The notes under the pieces are model-generated. The model did no database searches. It had not been told where the DNA came from and worked only from the letters and a program-made list of their open reading frames with translations. Shown here piece after piece: positions 53,945 through 62,270 of a stretch of 64,000 nt of DNA; the stretch's first letter is position 1; every line of letters starts with the position of its first letter. Source of the stretch: Azospirillaceae bacterium (GTDB taxonomy: Bacteria; Pseudomonadota; Alphaproteobacteria; Azospirillales; Azospirillaceae); assembly GCA_031291675.1 (NCBI GenBank), contig JARLIO010000041.1, positions 1 to 64,000 of the forward strand, read 5' to 3'. The position numbers and the translations under genes are program-made.

Positions 53945-54004
53945 GGTTCACTGATCCATATATCCAGATCACTGAACCATTTGTTAAATTGGATCACTGA
54001 TCCA
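53945..54004. promoter_or_regulatory. two TetR-type operators
   Basis: Site 1 (53945-53978) pairs GGTTCACTGATC with GATCACTGAACC, one mismatch. Site 2 (53990-54004) is TGGATCACTGATCCA, a perfect dyad. Both share GATCACTGA and lie between the divergent TetR and reductase genes. Confidence 0.65.
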
Positions 54005-54094
54005 CTAGATAGGCGCATCCGGGAAAATGGCAACAGAGGCGCTGCCCGACAACGCGAAATGAGACGTCATGGGGCGCCCGCAAGGAACACGAAC

Positions 54095-54730
54095 ATGAGT
54101 ACGATCAGCATCATCGGCTCGGGCGGCATGGCCGCAGCGATCGGCGGCCTTGCCGCCGAGGCCGGACACACCGTCGAGGTGACGGGTCGCGACGCCGCGA
54201 AGGCACGGGCGCTGGCCGAGCAGATCGGAGCCGGCGCGACGACAGGAACGTTCGGCGCCGCCCTGGCCGGGGACATTGTCATCCTGGCGGTTCCCTACTC
54301 CGCCGTTCTCGACGTGGTGAAGCAGTATGGCGAAGAGCTGGCGGGCAAGCTCCTCGTCGACATCACCAACCCCGTCAACGCCGACTTCACAGGCTTTGTG
54401 ACCCCCGACAACAGTTTCGGCGCGCAGGAGATCGCCAAGGCCGCCCCTGCCAATGCCGTTATCGTCAAGGCGTTCAACACACAGTTCGCCCACGTCCTGG
54501 CCGCCGGTCCGGTCGCGGGCCACCCACTGGACATATTTCTCGCCGGGGACGACGCGCCGGCGAAAGCGCGCGTCTCGGCGTTTATCGAGAGCCTGGGACT
54601 GCGCCCGATGGACGTTGGGCCGCTGCCCATGGCGCGGACGCTGGAGCACGTCTGCCTGCTGTCGCTGGGCCTCCTCACCCACTCCATCAAGCACACCAAC
54701 TTCGCAATCGGCGTCAGCCTTCCCGGCTGA
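54095..54730 (+). CDS. NAD(P)-binding reductase-like protein (F420:NADP oxidoreductase-like fold), copy 2
   Basis: This 211-residue protein has ISIIGSGGMAAAIGGLAAEA, TGRDAAKARALAE, DIVILAVPYSAV and VIVKAFNTQFAHVLAAG, typical of the F420-dependent NADP reductase-like fold. AAGGAACACGAAC precedes the ATG. It is the first gene after the TetR operators and is probably induced when TetR is released. The true cofactor pair is not known. Confidence 0.83.
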   Translation: MSTISIIGSGGMAAAIGGLAAEAGHTVEVTGRDAAKARALAEQIGAGATTGTFGAALAGDIVILAVPYSAVLDVVKQYGEELAGKLLVDITNPVNADFTGFVTPDNSFGAQEIAKAAPANAVIVKAFNTQFAHVLAAGPVAGHPLDIFLAGDDAPAKARVSAFIESLGLRPMDVGPLPMARTLEHVCLLSLGLLTHSIKHTNFAIGVSLPG

Positions 54731-54782
54731 GCGCAACATAGCGACCACTTTTCGCGTCACCTCACCCAAAGGGATCAGTCAC

Positions 54783-55751
54783 ATGCGCGTTTTCGTTACT
54801 GGCGGGACCGGCCATTCCGGTCCGTACATCATCTCCGAGCTCATCGCCGCTGGCCACGAGGTCATCGGCCTGGCCCGGTCGGACGCGGCTGCGGCGGCGG
54901 TGTCCGCGCTCGGCGCCCAGGTACGTCGCGGGGATATTTCCGACCTCGCGGGGCTCAAGGCGGCGGCGGCGGAGTCCGACGGCGTCATCCACGTGGCGCA
55001 TAGGCAAGACCTGCTTCCCTCCGGCGGGATCGACGCCGTGGCGGCCGCGGAACGCCAGATCATGCTCGCATATGGCGAGGCACTGGCGGGAACCGGAAAG
55101 CCGCTGGTCGTGTCGGGGAGCATTGGCTCGCCCACGAACGAAGGGTGGCCGACCCCCAGAGCCCATTTGTTGGGCCGACCGGCGACCGAGGAGGATCCGG
55201 CCCTTCCCCCCGGCGGTGATGAGTACAAGGGTTCCCTGCGCGTTCGTAATGTCGTGGAGCTCACCGTAATCGGCCTCGCGGAGCGGAACGTGCGGTCTTC
55301 GATCGTGCGGATTCCTGAAATCATGCACAGCACGTCCGACAACGCCGGCTTCCTCCCGATCCTGATCGGGCTCGCGAAGGAGAAGGGCGTCGTCGGCTAC
55401 CCCGGAGACGGCGCGAACCGCTGGGCGGCCGTGCACGCCCGCGATCTCGCCGCCTTGTTCCGCCTGGCGCTCGAAAAGGGGCCTGCTGGAAAAAGTTGGC
55501 ACGCGATCGGCGACGAGGGTATCCCGTTCCGCGAGATCGCCGAGGCCATTGGCAGCCGTCTGGGCCTGCCCGCCGTATCCATTCCCGCGGACGTACTGGT
55601 TCTGCCGGGCTTCTTTGGATTTCTCACGAATCTGGTCACGCTGGACACCCCGGCGTCGAACGCCGTCACACGCCAGACCCTCGGCTGGGAACCCACTCAG
55701 CCCGGCATGCTCAAGGACCTGGACAACGGCCATTACTTCCCCGCCGGCTGA
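54783..55751 (+). CDS. NAD-dependent epimerase/dehydratase family protein
   Basis: This 322-residue extended SDR has the loop VFVTGGTGHSGPYIISEL at residues 3-20, DGVIHVAHRQD and LVVSGSIGSPTNEG. The expected YxxxK is replaced by DEYKGSLRVRN, so catalytic behaviour may differ. The family includes epimerases and NAD(P)H-dependent reductases. It follows the reductase gene by 52 bases, probably in one transcript. Substrate unknown. Confidence 0.83.
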   Translation: MRVFVTGGTGHSGPYIISELIAAGHEVIGLARSDAAAAAVSALGAQVRRGDISDLAGLKAAAAESDGVIHVAHRQDLLPSGGIDAVAAAERQIMLAYGEALAGTGKPLVVSGSIGSPTNEGWPTPRAHLLGRPATEEDPALPPGGDEYKGSLRVRNVVELTVIGLAERNVRSSIVRIPEIMHSTSDNAGFLPILIGLAKEKGVVGYPGDGANRWAAVHARDLAALFRLALEKGPAGKSWHAIGDEGIPFREIAEAIGSRLGLPAVSIPADVLVLPGFFGFLTNLVTLDTPASNAVTRQTLGWEPTQPGMLKDLDNGHYFPAG

Positions 55752-55950
55752 TCAGCTGACGGCGGGGAGCCGGGTCGCCACGAGCCTGGCAGACGGCAAT
55801 GTCGCGATGCCGTGAATTGTTCGGGCAAAAAACTGTCGACCTGGAAATGGCATGACGGATGACGCATGCGGTTCGACACACAAGCAACATCAACCGGGGG
55901 ATGCCTCGTAGAGACGACGAGCAAGACCCCAACTCAAAAGGAAACTGCAG

Positions 55951-56571
55951 GTGAGCACGATCAGCATCATCGGATCAGGAGGCATGGCCGCGGCGATCGC
56001 CGGCCGTATTGCCAACGCCGGGCATACCGTCGAGATCGTCAACCGCGACCCCGCCAAGGCGCGGGCGCTGGCCGACCGGCTCACAGCCGGAGCAACCACA
56101 GGGACGTACGGCGCCGCGCCGATGGGCGACATCGTCATCCTCGCCGTGCCGTACGCCAGTGCGGCGGCGGTGGTGGCCGACTTTGGGGAAGCGCTCGACG
56201 GCAAGGTGATCATCGACATCACCAACCCGATTGCCCCCGACCTCTCGGGCCTCGTCACCCCTCACGGCAGTTCTGGCGCGCAGGAGACCGCCAAGGGCCT
56301 CCCGGCCGGCGCGCATGTCGTGAAAGCGTTCAACACCATCTTCGGCCACGTGCTCGCCAAGGGTGGACGCCTCGACGCCTTCATCGCAGCCGACGATGCG
56401 GAGGCCAAGGCGCGGGTCTCGACCTTCCTTGAGAGTCTCGGGCTGCGTCCGTTGGATGTCGGCGGCTTGCAAAGGGCCCAGACGCTGGAGGCGCTCGGCC
56501 TGATGATGATCGGCCTGGCCAAGAACGGCGCCGGCACCTGGGACATTGCCTTGAACGTCGATATCGGCTGA
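55951..56571 (+). CDS. NAD(P)-binding reductase-like protein (F420:NADP oxidoreductase-like fold), copy 3
   Basis: This 206-residue protein is closely similar to the one at 54095 (ISIIGSGGMAAAIAGRIANA, NRDPAKARALADR, DIVILAVPYASA, HVVKAFNTIFGHVLAKG). The start is GTG at 55951 with AAGGA nine bases before. Local duplication of copy 2 is likely. The 200 bases between the preceding gene and this one hold no gene. Confidence 0.83.
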   Translation: MSTISIIGSGGMAAAIAGRIANAGHTVEIVNRDPAKARALADRLTAGATTGTYGAAPMGDIVILAVPYASAAAVVADFGEALDGKVIIDITNPIAPDLSGLVTPHGSSGAQETAKGLPAGAHVVKAFNTIFGHVLAKGGRLDAFIAADDAEAKARVSTFLESLGLRPLDVGGLQRAQTLEALGLMMIGLAKNGAGTWDIALNVDIG

Positions 56572-56640
56572 ATCAGCGACACCACGTCCTCCCCGGCAGA
56601 TCCATAACCAATCCGATGTAAGGGAATTGGAGAGATTTCG

Positions 56641-57084
56641 ATGAGCGTTGAAGAGAATGTTCAAATCGTGAAGGTTTTTTTTGCAGCAATGGGCCGCGGC
56701 GATCAGCAAGGTCCGCTGGCGTTGTGTGCCGAAGATATTGAGTGGATCATTCCGGGCGAGGACTGGCCGCTGGCCGGTACGTACCGCGGGCACGCAGGAT
56801 TGGCCGATTTGCTTCAGAAGGCTTCCGAAATGGTGGAAACTTCATTCCCGGAGCCCCCCGAATTCGTCGCGCAGGGAGACCGGGTTCTGGTCGTTGGCGT
56901 CGCTAAAGGGAAAATAAAAGCCACGAACAGGCCGTTCAAGGACGATTGGGTCTTCGCCATTACCGTTCGAAATGGCAAGCTGACGAACATCCGGGAGTAT
57001 ATCGACACGCAAGCACTGGCGCGGGCCTCCGAGATGGACGCAAGTTCCCTATCGTTGACCTGCGCGTCCCGGATAACCGGATGA
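56641..57084 (+). CDS. NTF2-like/SnoaL-type protein
   Basis: This 147-residue protein has the cone-shaped NTF2-like fold pattern: VQIVKVFFAAMGRGDQQGPL, DIEWIIPGEDWPLAGTYRG and DDWVFAITVRNGKLTNIREY. Members bind or isomerise small ligands. The conserved tyrosine and aspartate are present. GGAGAGATTTCG precedes the ATG. Function unknown. Confidence 0.82.
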   Translation: MSVEENVQIVKVFFAAMGRGDQQGPLALCAEDIEWIIPGEDWPLAGTYRGHAGLADLLQKASEMVETSFPEPPEFVAQGDRVLVVGVAKGKIKATNRPFKDDWVFAITVRNGKLTNIREYIDTQALARASEMDASSLSLTCASRITG

Positions 57085-57190
57085 CGGCTTTTGGCGGGAG
57101 CAGATACGCGCGCGCAACGATCGAACGTCTCGACTTGGTCGGCCGCCGCCAGACATTTCATGCCCCTACTCTTCGCCGACCTGCCGGGCG

Positions 57191-58087
57191 TCAGTCGCGG
57201 GATATGGACAGCCCCGCGAGAAGCGGAGCGTACGCGGCGAGCCTGCGGGAGACGAACTCCGTGAAGAGCTGCACGCGCTTGGTCTTGCGTGTCTCCCCCT
57301 GCGTGAGAAGCCAAACCGTTCCGTACATGTGCAGATCGGCGCCCGGCACCCTCGCCAGGAGGGGGTCGGCGTCGCCAATGAAGCACGGCAGTGTCGTCAT
57401 CCCGAGGCCCTGCCGTACCGCAACGATCTGCGCCTCGGCGTCCGTAGTCCTGAAGGGAACCCCGGTGGTGCGAAGCTCGCCCTCGCTGGCCCAATCGGGA
57501 ATTCCATAAATGCTTATGACGATCCACCGGATGGGATCAGGCGCGCCCGCACGCCACGCGGCCAGTCGATCGCGAGATATGTAGACGCCGCCGAACAGCT
57601 CCGGTCCCTTCAGGCCGTGAAGGTTGACCGGCAGGGTTTTGCGGTCGTAAACGACACGGATCGCGACATCGGCCTCCCGGTTGGTCAGATTCGCCAGCAC
57701 GCCGGACGACAGGATTTCCATCTCGATATCCGGATGCTGACGCGCGAAATCGGCGAAGTCCGGCATGAGCAGGTGGGTCGCGAGGGGCGGCGTCAGCGTC
57801 ACCCGCAGAAGCCCGCGCACGCTCTGGTCGCGACCGAAGACGCGGGTCTCCAGCCGGTGCGACGACGCCTCCATCTGGTTCGCGAACTCGATGACCTCCT
57901 CGCCCGCAGCCGTCAGGCGGTAGCCCGAAGGCAGTTTTTCAAACAAGTGCGCGCCGAGGCGTTCCTCGAGCTGAGCGGTGCGTCGCAGCACGGTCGCGTG
58001 ATTGACACCGAGGCGCTTGGCGGCGGCCCGCACCGAGCCTCCGCGCGCAATGGCAAGAAAGTAGCGAACGTCATCCCAGTCGATCAT
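57191..58087 (-). CDS. LysR-family transcriptional regulator
   Basis: This 298-residue LysR protein opens with DWDDVRYFLAIARGGSVRAA and KRLGVNHATVLRRTAQLEER, followed by an effector domain (LRVTLTPPLATHLLMPDFAD). It is divergent from an SDR gene 231 bases away and probably regulates it. Confidence 0.9.
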   Translation of the reverse strand: MIDWDDVRYFLAIARGGSVRAAAKRLGVNHATVLRRTAQLEERLGAHLFEKLPSGYRLTAAGEEVIEFANQMEASSHRLETRVFGRDQSVRGLLRVTLTPPLATHLLMPDFADFARQHPDIEMEILSSGVLANLTNREADVAIRVVYDRKTLPVNLHGLKGPELFGGVYISRDRLAAWRAGAPDPIRWIVISIYGIPDWASEGELRTTGVPFRTTDAEAQIVAVRQGLGMTTLPCFIGDADPLLARVPGADLHMYGTVWLLTQGETRKTKRVQLFTEFVSRRLAAYAPLLAGLSISRD

Positions 58088-58207
58088 GGTGCAATCCTGC
58101 TCCGCGAGCTGCGCCTCCCAAAGCCCGTATCTAGCACATCGACGGGAAGTACGGCGATCGTCACGCTGACATCAGGCGTCCACCCGGATTGATTTCGCAC
58201 CACCGAT

Positions 58208-58223
58208 GTGCGCGCTCGCGCAC
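58208..58223. promoter_or_regulatory. small dyad in the LysR/SDR divergent region
   Basis: GTGCGC-GCTC-GCGCAC is a perfect 6-base dyad between the divergent LysR and SDR genes. It could be part of the LysR site. The match is short and GC-rich, so chance occurrence is possible. Confidence 0.35.
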
Positions 58224-58318
58224 TGAACGCCTCACTCCGGCGGACCTATCTTGAGGGTATCGGGGGCCTGCTCAAGCAACCAGAGGCTTGAGACGGCGAA
58301 ACAAGGAGACTGCACGTC

Positions 58319-59053
58319 ATGACCAGACTGAATGGAAAGACCGCCGTAATCACCGGTGGCGCTACCGGCATCGGCCGCGCCGCAGCAAAGCGCTTCATCG
58401 AGGAGGGCGCCTTCGTCTTCATCTTCGGTCGCCGGCAGGAAGCGCTCGACGCCGCTGTGGCCGATCTCGGGCCCAATGCCCGCGCGGTGAAGGGCTCGGT
58501 CTCGGATGAGGCCGACCTCGACCGGCTCTACGCGGCGGTGAAGGCCGAGCGCGGAACCCTCGACATCGTCTTCGCCAATGCCGGGGCGGGAAGCCTGCTT
58601 GCGCTCGGCAAAATCACCGCCGAGCACATTGACGAAACCTTCGACACCAATGTGAAGGGTACGATCTTCACGGTCCAGAAGGCGCTGCCGCTGATGGGCC
58701 CGGGCGGCTCGATCATCCTGACCGGATCGAGCGCCGGCACCACGGGCGCTCCGGGAATGAGCGCTTACAGCGCGAGCAAGGCGGCAGTGCGCAACCTCGC
58801 GCGGACCTGGGCGGCGGATCTGAAGGGCACCGGCATCCGGGTCAACGTTCTGTCGCCCGGGGCGACTGCGACCGATCTCGCGAAGGAAGCGCTCGGCGAG
58901 GAGGGCCAGAAGATCTACGCCTCGATGACGCCGCTCCAGCGCATGGCCGATCCGGCGGAGATCGGGGCTGTGGCTGCCTTTCTCGCATCGTCGGACAGCA
59001 GCTTCATGACCGCCAGCGAGATCGCCGTCGACGGCGGCCTGGCGCAACTCTGA
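58319..59053 (+). CDS. short-chain dehydrogenase/reductase
   Basis: This 244-residue classical SDR has TGGATGIGRAAAKRF at residues 12-26, NAGAGS, the catalytic Ser in LTGSSAGTTGAPG and YSASKAA. The Arg in FGRRQEAL after strand 2 suggests NADP preference. AAGGAGA lies upstream of the ATG. It is divergent from LysR and followed by a reductase-like gene. Confidence 0.9.
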   Translation: MTRLNGKTAVITGGATGIGRAAAKRFIEEGAFVFIFGRRQEALDAAVADLGPNARAVKGSVSDEADLDRLYAAVKAERGTLDIVFANAGAGSLLALGKITAEHIDETFDTNVKGTIFTVQKALPLMGPGGSIILTGSSAGTTGAPGMSAYSASKAAVRNLARTWAADLKGTGIRVNVLSPGATATDLAKEALGEEGQKIYASMTPLQRMADPAEIGAVAAFLASSDSSFMTASEIAVDGGLAQL

Positions 59054-59127
59054 CGCGCTACGCCCTGCGTCGCTCCATCCGATCGTTCGGAGCCCCGCAG
59101 GGCGTGCCAAACCCGAGGAGAATATCG

Positions 59128-59727
59128 ATGAGCTACGCAATTATCGGCTTCGGCAAGATCGGCCACGCTCTTGCCAAGGCGTTTGCCCGCAAGGGCATTG
59201 AAGTATCCGTGGCAACCACGCGCGACCCGAAAAGCTTTGCATCCGCCGCGGCCGCGATCGGGCCTGCGATCATTCCCAAAACGCTGGCGGAAGCCGTCAA
59301 GGCCGACATCGTCTTTTTGGCCGTCCGTTTCGAGGCGTACCCGGATGTCGCGAAGGCGCTGGCCAACTGGAAGGGAAAGACCATCGTCGACGTGACCAAT
59401 GCCTACGGCGTGCCCCCTGAGGACCTGGGGGGACAGCCCTCCTCCAAGGCCGTCGCGCAGGCCTTCACCGGCGCCAGACTGGTCAAGGGCTTCAACCATT
59501 TGGCCGCTGCCGTCCTTGACCAAGATCCGGCCGTCCATGGTGGCAGGAGAGTCGTGTTCCTGGCGAGCGACGATGACGACGCCGCAGCGGAGATTGGTGC
59601 GCTTGCGGAAAATCTCGGTTTCTCGCCGATCAAACTTGGCGGGCTTTCGGACGGTGGCCTGCTTGTGCAGGCGCGCGGAAACAGCTGGGGTCGGCTGATC
59701 TTTAAGAACGTGGTCAAGTTCGACTGA
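59128..59727 (+). CDS. NAD(P)-binding reductase-like protein (F420:NADP oxidoreductase-like fold), copy 4
   Basis: This 199-residue protein has YAIIGFGKIGHALAKAFARK, VATTRDPKSF, DIVFLAVRFEAY, TIVDVTNAYGV and ARLVKGFNHLA. It is more distant from copies 2 and 3, and shares the conserved AFNH/GFNH motif with copy 1. GAGGAG precedes the ATG. It follows the SDR gene by 74 bases. Confidence 0.82.
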   Translation: MSYAIIGFGKIGHALAKAFARKGIEVSVATTRDPKSFASAAAAIGPAIIPKTLAEAVKADIVFLAVRFEAYPDVAKALANWKGKTIVDVTNAYGVPPEDLGGQPSSKAVAQAFTGARLVKGFNHLAAAVLDQDPAVHGGRRVVFLASDDDDAAAEIGALAENLGFSPIKLGGLSDGGLLVQARGNSWGRLIFKNVVKFD

Positions 59728-59787
59728 CGAATCATGATCGCAAATTCGATGCGATCCTGCCTCGTGGACGACAACGTGTCCGATTGG

Positions 59788-59946
59788 ACGTCGACGATTC
59801 AAGAGATCGCCGAGCGGCACCACGAGGAGCAGCCCGCGCCCATAACCAAGCTGCGTGATCGTGATGATGAGCCCGGCCACCGCATGGCTGAGCCCGAACT
59901 CACCGGCCATGGTGTCGAGCCGCGGCTGGGCGTACAACTGGGGTGC
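59788..59946 (-). pseudogene. MFS transporter N-terminal remnant
   Basis: Leftward reading gives PQLYAQPRLDTMAGEFGLSH, AGLIITITQLGYGRGLLL and VPLGDLLNRRR, the first two helices of an MFS efflux transporter. The remainder is missing and the frame has no start codon. Confidence 0.7.
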
Positions 59947-59958
59947 GTCATCGAATTT

Positions 59959-60022
59959 GCGACCGTCGCCCTTGCGAACGCGGGCATGACGGTGGCGAGC
60001 GATCCTCTCATTGTCAGCGACG
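59959..60022. repeat. REP-like repeat, simple copy
   Basis: The sequence from GCGACCGTCGCCCTTGCGAA to TCAGCGACGC matches the two flanks of the repeat at 53187-53306 without its inner hairpin. It lies next to the MFS remnant. Confidence 0.6.
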
Positions 60023-60497
60023 CGAGCCACGACGCTGCTTCGTCAATTTTGTGGTCGATCAATTCAGTACCCAATTTTGAGGCATCCCCTGGTCAGCGGC
60101 GGCCTTCCACCAGGTACGCGGTGATTGGGATTGCCGCGTCGGCGGCCATCCACGCGATACAGCCGACATTCCCAGGGATGCTATGCTGCGAGCTTTCGAA
60201 TGGCCCGCTCGACCAATCGCAAGAACCGGGTGTTGCGAGCCCCCGCAACCGATCTGAGATCTGACGGCGACAGTGATGGCAGAGGTCGACATCAAGCGGA
60301 TGGGAATTGGCTGTGGCGGCCGCCAATAGCCGAGAACGACATTCGCCGATGGTTGCGATTTGACGACCGCCCAATATCGGCAGTCGGATGCGGCATGCTG
60401 TATTCCAACCCGTCGTTCCCGGCGATGGCGCTCCTCGGCGCAGTAATGGACGAGACATGGATATAGAGCAATATTTTCTCCAGCGAACGTTTCGTGC
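60023..60497. other. 475-base stretch without a recognised gene
   Basis: Neither strand gives a recognisable protein. It is probably debris from rearrangement next to the MFS remnant. Confidence 0.4.
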
Positions 60498-61340
60498 TTA
60501 CGACTCATAAAGAATGCCGTAACCACTGTCCCTTCTCTTGATGCGCGCGAAGCCGAGTTCGCCGAGATGCATGCCGGCAATCAGAAGTTTCTCTGAACTG
60601 ACCAAATCCAGAATCTTCGATCGTGTTGCGGCCGCAACGGCGGGAGCTTGATCGAATGCGATCGATACTTCGGGGTACGCGATCTGGATGTGAGGAAAAT
60701 GAACGATGTCGCCCCAGACAAGCAGGCTCTGATCATTGGATTCGACACGATATCCGGTGTGTCCATCGGTGTGTCCTGGGAACGGCATCGCGCTGATACC
60801 GGGCAGCACGTCGCCACTTTCGAACGTGCGCAGTTTTGCGCGATAGCCGGCAAATACCCGACGGGCGATCAGAAAATTGCCGCGAGCCCGCTCGTTGGCG
60901 CGGCTGAGATTACCGTCATCTTGCCAAAACGCGACTTCTCGCTGGTGGGCAACAAGCTCCGCATTTGGAAAACCGATCTCACCTGATGCGTCCATCAGCC
61001 CGCCGACATGATCGGGATGAGCATGTGTCAGAAGAATCGTGTCGATTTCAAACGGGTCAATACCGACCAGCGGCAAGTTGGTTCTCAGTCGATCGCCCCA
61101 TTGTTTGATCCCTCCGGCCCCTCCATCGATCAGGACTGTCCGGCCGCCTCCGCGCACCACATAGCAGTTGATGTGAACGGATGATGGCTCCTTCACCCCC
61201 GCGTCATTTTGGATCCGGGCGGCGTCGGCCGGATCGATATTCGACAGGAATTCCAGGCTGGCCGTAAGGTAGCCGTCACTGATTGCGGTGACCGTATAAT
61301 CACCGATCTGTTGGCTCGGAAAGGTTATCGTGGACATCAT
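60498..61340 (-). CDS. MBL-fold metallo-hydrolase
   Basis: This 280-residue protein has the metal-binding HAHPDH at residues 106-111, then PFPGHTDGHTGY and VWGDIVHFPH, giving the complete two-metal site of the metallo-beta-lactamase fold. It resembles lactonases and quorum-quenching enzymes of the family more than glyoxalase II, but the substrate is unknown. GGAGAAGA precedes two adjacent ATGs (61340 and 61337). It is a leftward single gene. Confidence 0.88.
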   Translation of the reverse strand: MMSTITFPSQQIGDYTVTAISDGYLTASLEFLSNIDPADAARIQNDAGVKEPSSVHINCYVVRGGGRTVLIDGGAGGIKQWGDRLRTNLPLVGIDPFEIDTILLTHAHPDHVGGLMDASGEIGFPNAELVAHQREVAFWQDDGNLSRANERARGNFLIARRVFAGYRAKLRTFESGDVLPGISAMPFPGHTDGHTGYRVESNDQSLLVWGDIVHFPHIQIAYPEVSIAFDQAPAVAAATRSKILDLVSSEKLLIAGMHLGELGFARIKRRDSGYGILYES

Positions 61341-62082
61341 TCTTCTCCGGATGGCATCTCAATTGCGAGCGTGAATGCTTGAAGTGGCATACCGAGGACA
61401 ACGGATGCGCGCCGTGAGGCCGGTACTGCGACTGATGGCGTCATCCAGTGCCTCCATCAACGGCGCCATCACCAGCGGCGTGCGAAACGGCTCAAGGCGA
61501 TATTGGACTTCCCCAAACGGCGCCGCATGAGCCGCACCAAGGCCGACCAGCCATCATCGGTAAGCTCATTGCGATCCATCCGATTCTTGAATCGCAATGC
61601 CACGCCGCTGTCAAGTCCCCTATCCTGGCGCCTATGCGCACGTGCGGGCATGACGGTGGCGAACGTGACAACCAAAAGCTAACACCATAAGCGCCAATGC
61701 TTAACTCTTCCTTCAGCAATGTGCCTATATTATCGCCTTTTCCAACAGCGATGGCCCTTTTTGTCCACCTCGACGATTTATTTTCTCACCGGCACCACCG
61801 CGACGCCCATGCCGGTGAGGCCAATTTCCGAGCGGATCTCCGATGCAATCCCTGCGTCGGCCCCTAACGCTTTCTGATCCAAAGGAGCGACAGCGCGATG
61901 AGCGAGGCTGCCATTCTCGCCGACAATTCAACCGGCATACGCCGGATGGCCGGGATCGCGGGCGGCGCCATGTCCGGATCGAAGCCACGGTCGCCAAGGG
62001 CATTGACAGCACCGCGTACCGGCGGACCGCCGGGATGAACGGGATGGAACGGGTCGGCGAACTGGCGGCGGCGACGCTGGCG
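61341..62082. other. gap with fragments
   Basis: No complete gene is seen. A leftward stretch (MDRNELTDDGWSALVRLMRR, 61500-61590) might be a transposase piece, with low certainty. Confidence 0.4.
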
Positions 62083-62247
62083 AAAACGCCGCGTATCGGC
62101 ATGTGTTGGCACCGCGGGTTCGTTCGCGGCGCTGGCGCACACGGCGATGATTTGATCATCGCGTTGGATCTCGATCCCATTTTCCGGGACGATGGGGACA
62201 TCACGACCTCGGCTATCGGAGACCTGATCATGCGGACACCGGCGTAA
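62083..62247 (+). pseudogene. possible CheW remnant
   Basis: The frame ends with PRIGMCWHRGFVRGAGAHGD, DLIIALDLDPIFRDD, which resembles the C-terminal part of CheW-type coupling proteins. The N-terminal part cannot be recovered in one frame. It is directly upstream of a chemoreceptor gene, supporting the identity. Confidence 0.45.
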
Positions 62248-62270
62248 AATCAAGAAAAGGATGCTCAAAC

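Noticed and set aside
58915-60030. 371-codon leftward gene
   Set aside because: Only the part at 59788-59946 resembles a protein (MFS); the rest is antisense to the reductase-like gene and runs into a repeat.
61448-61690. Transposase fragment (MDRNELTDDGWSAL)
   Set aside because: The similarity to IS5-type N-termini is too short to support a firm call; left as low-confidence debris.
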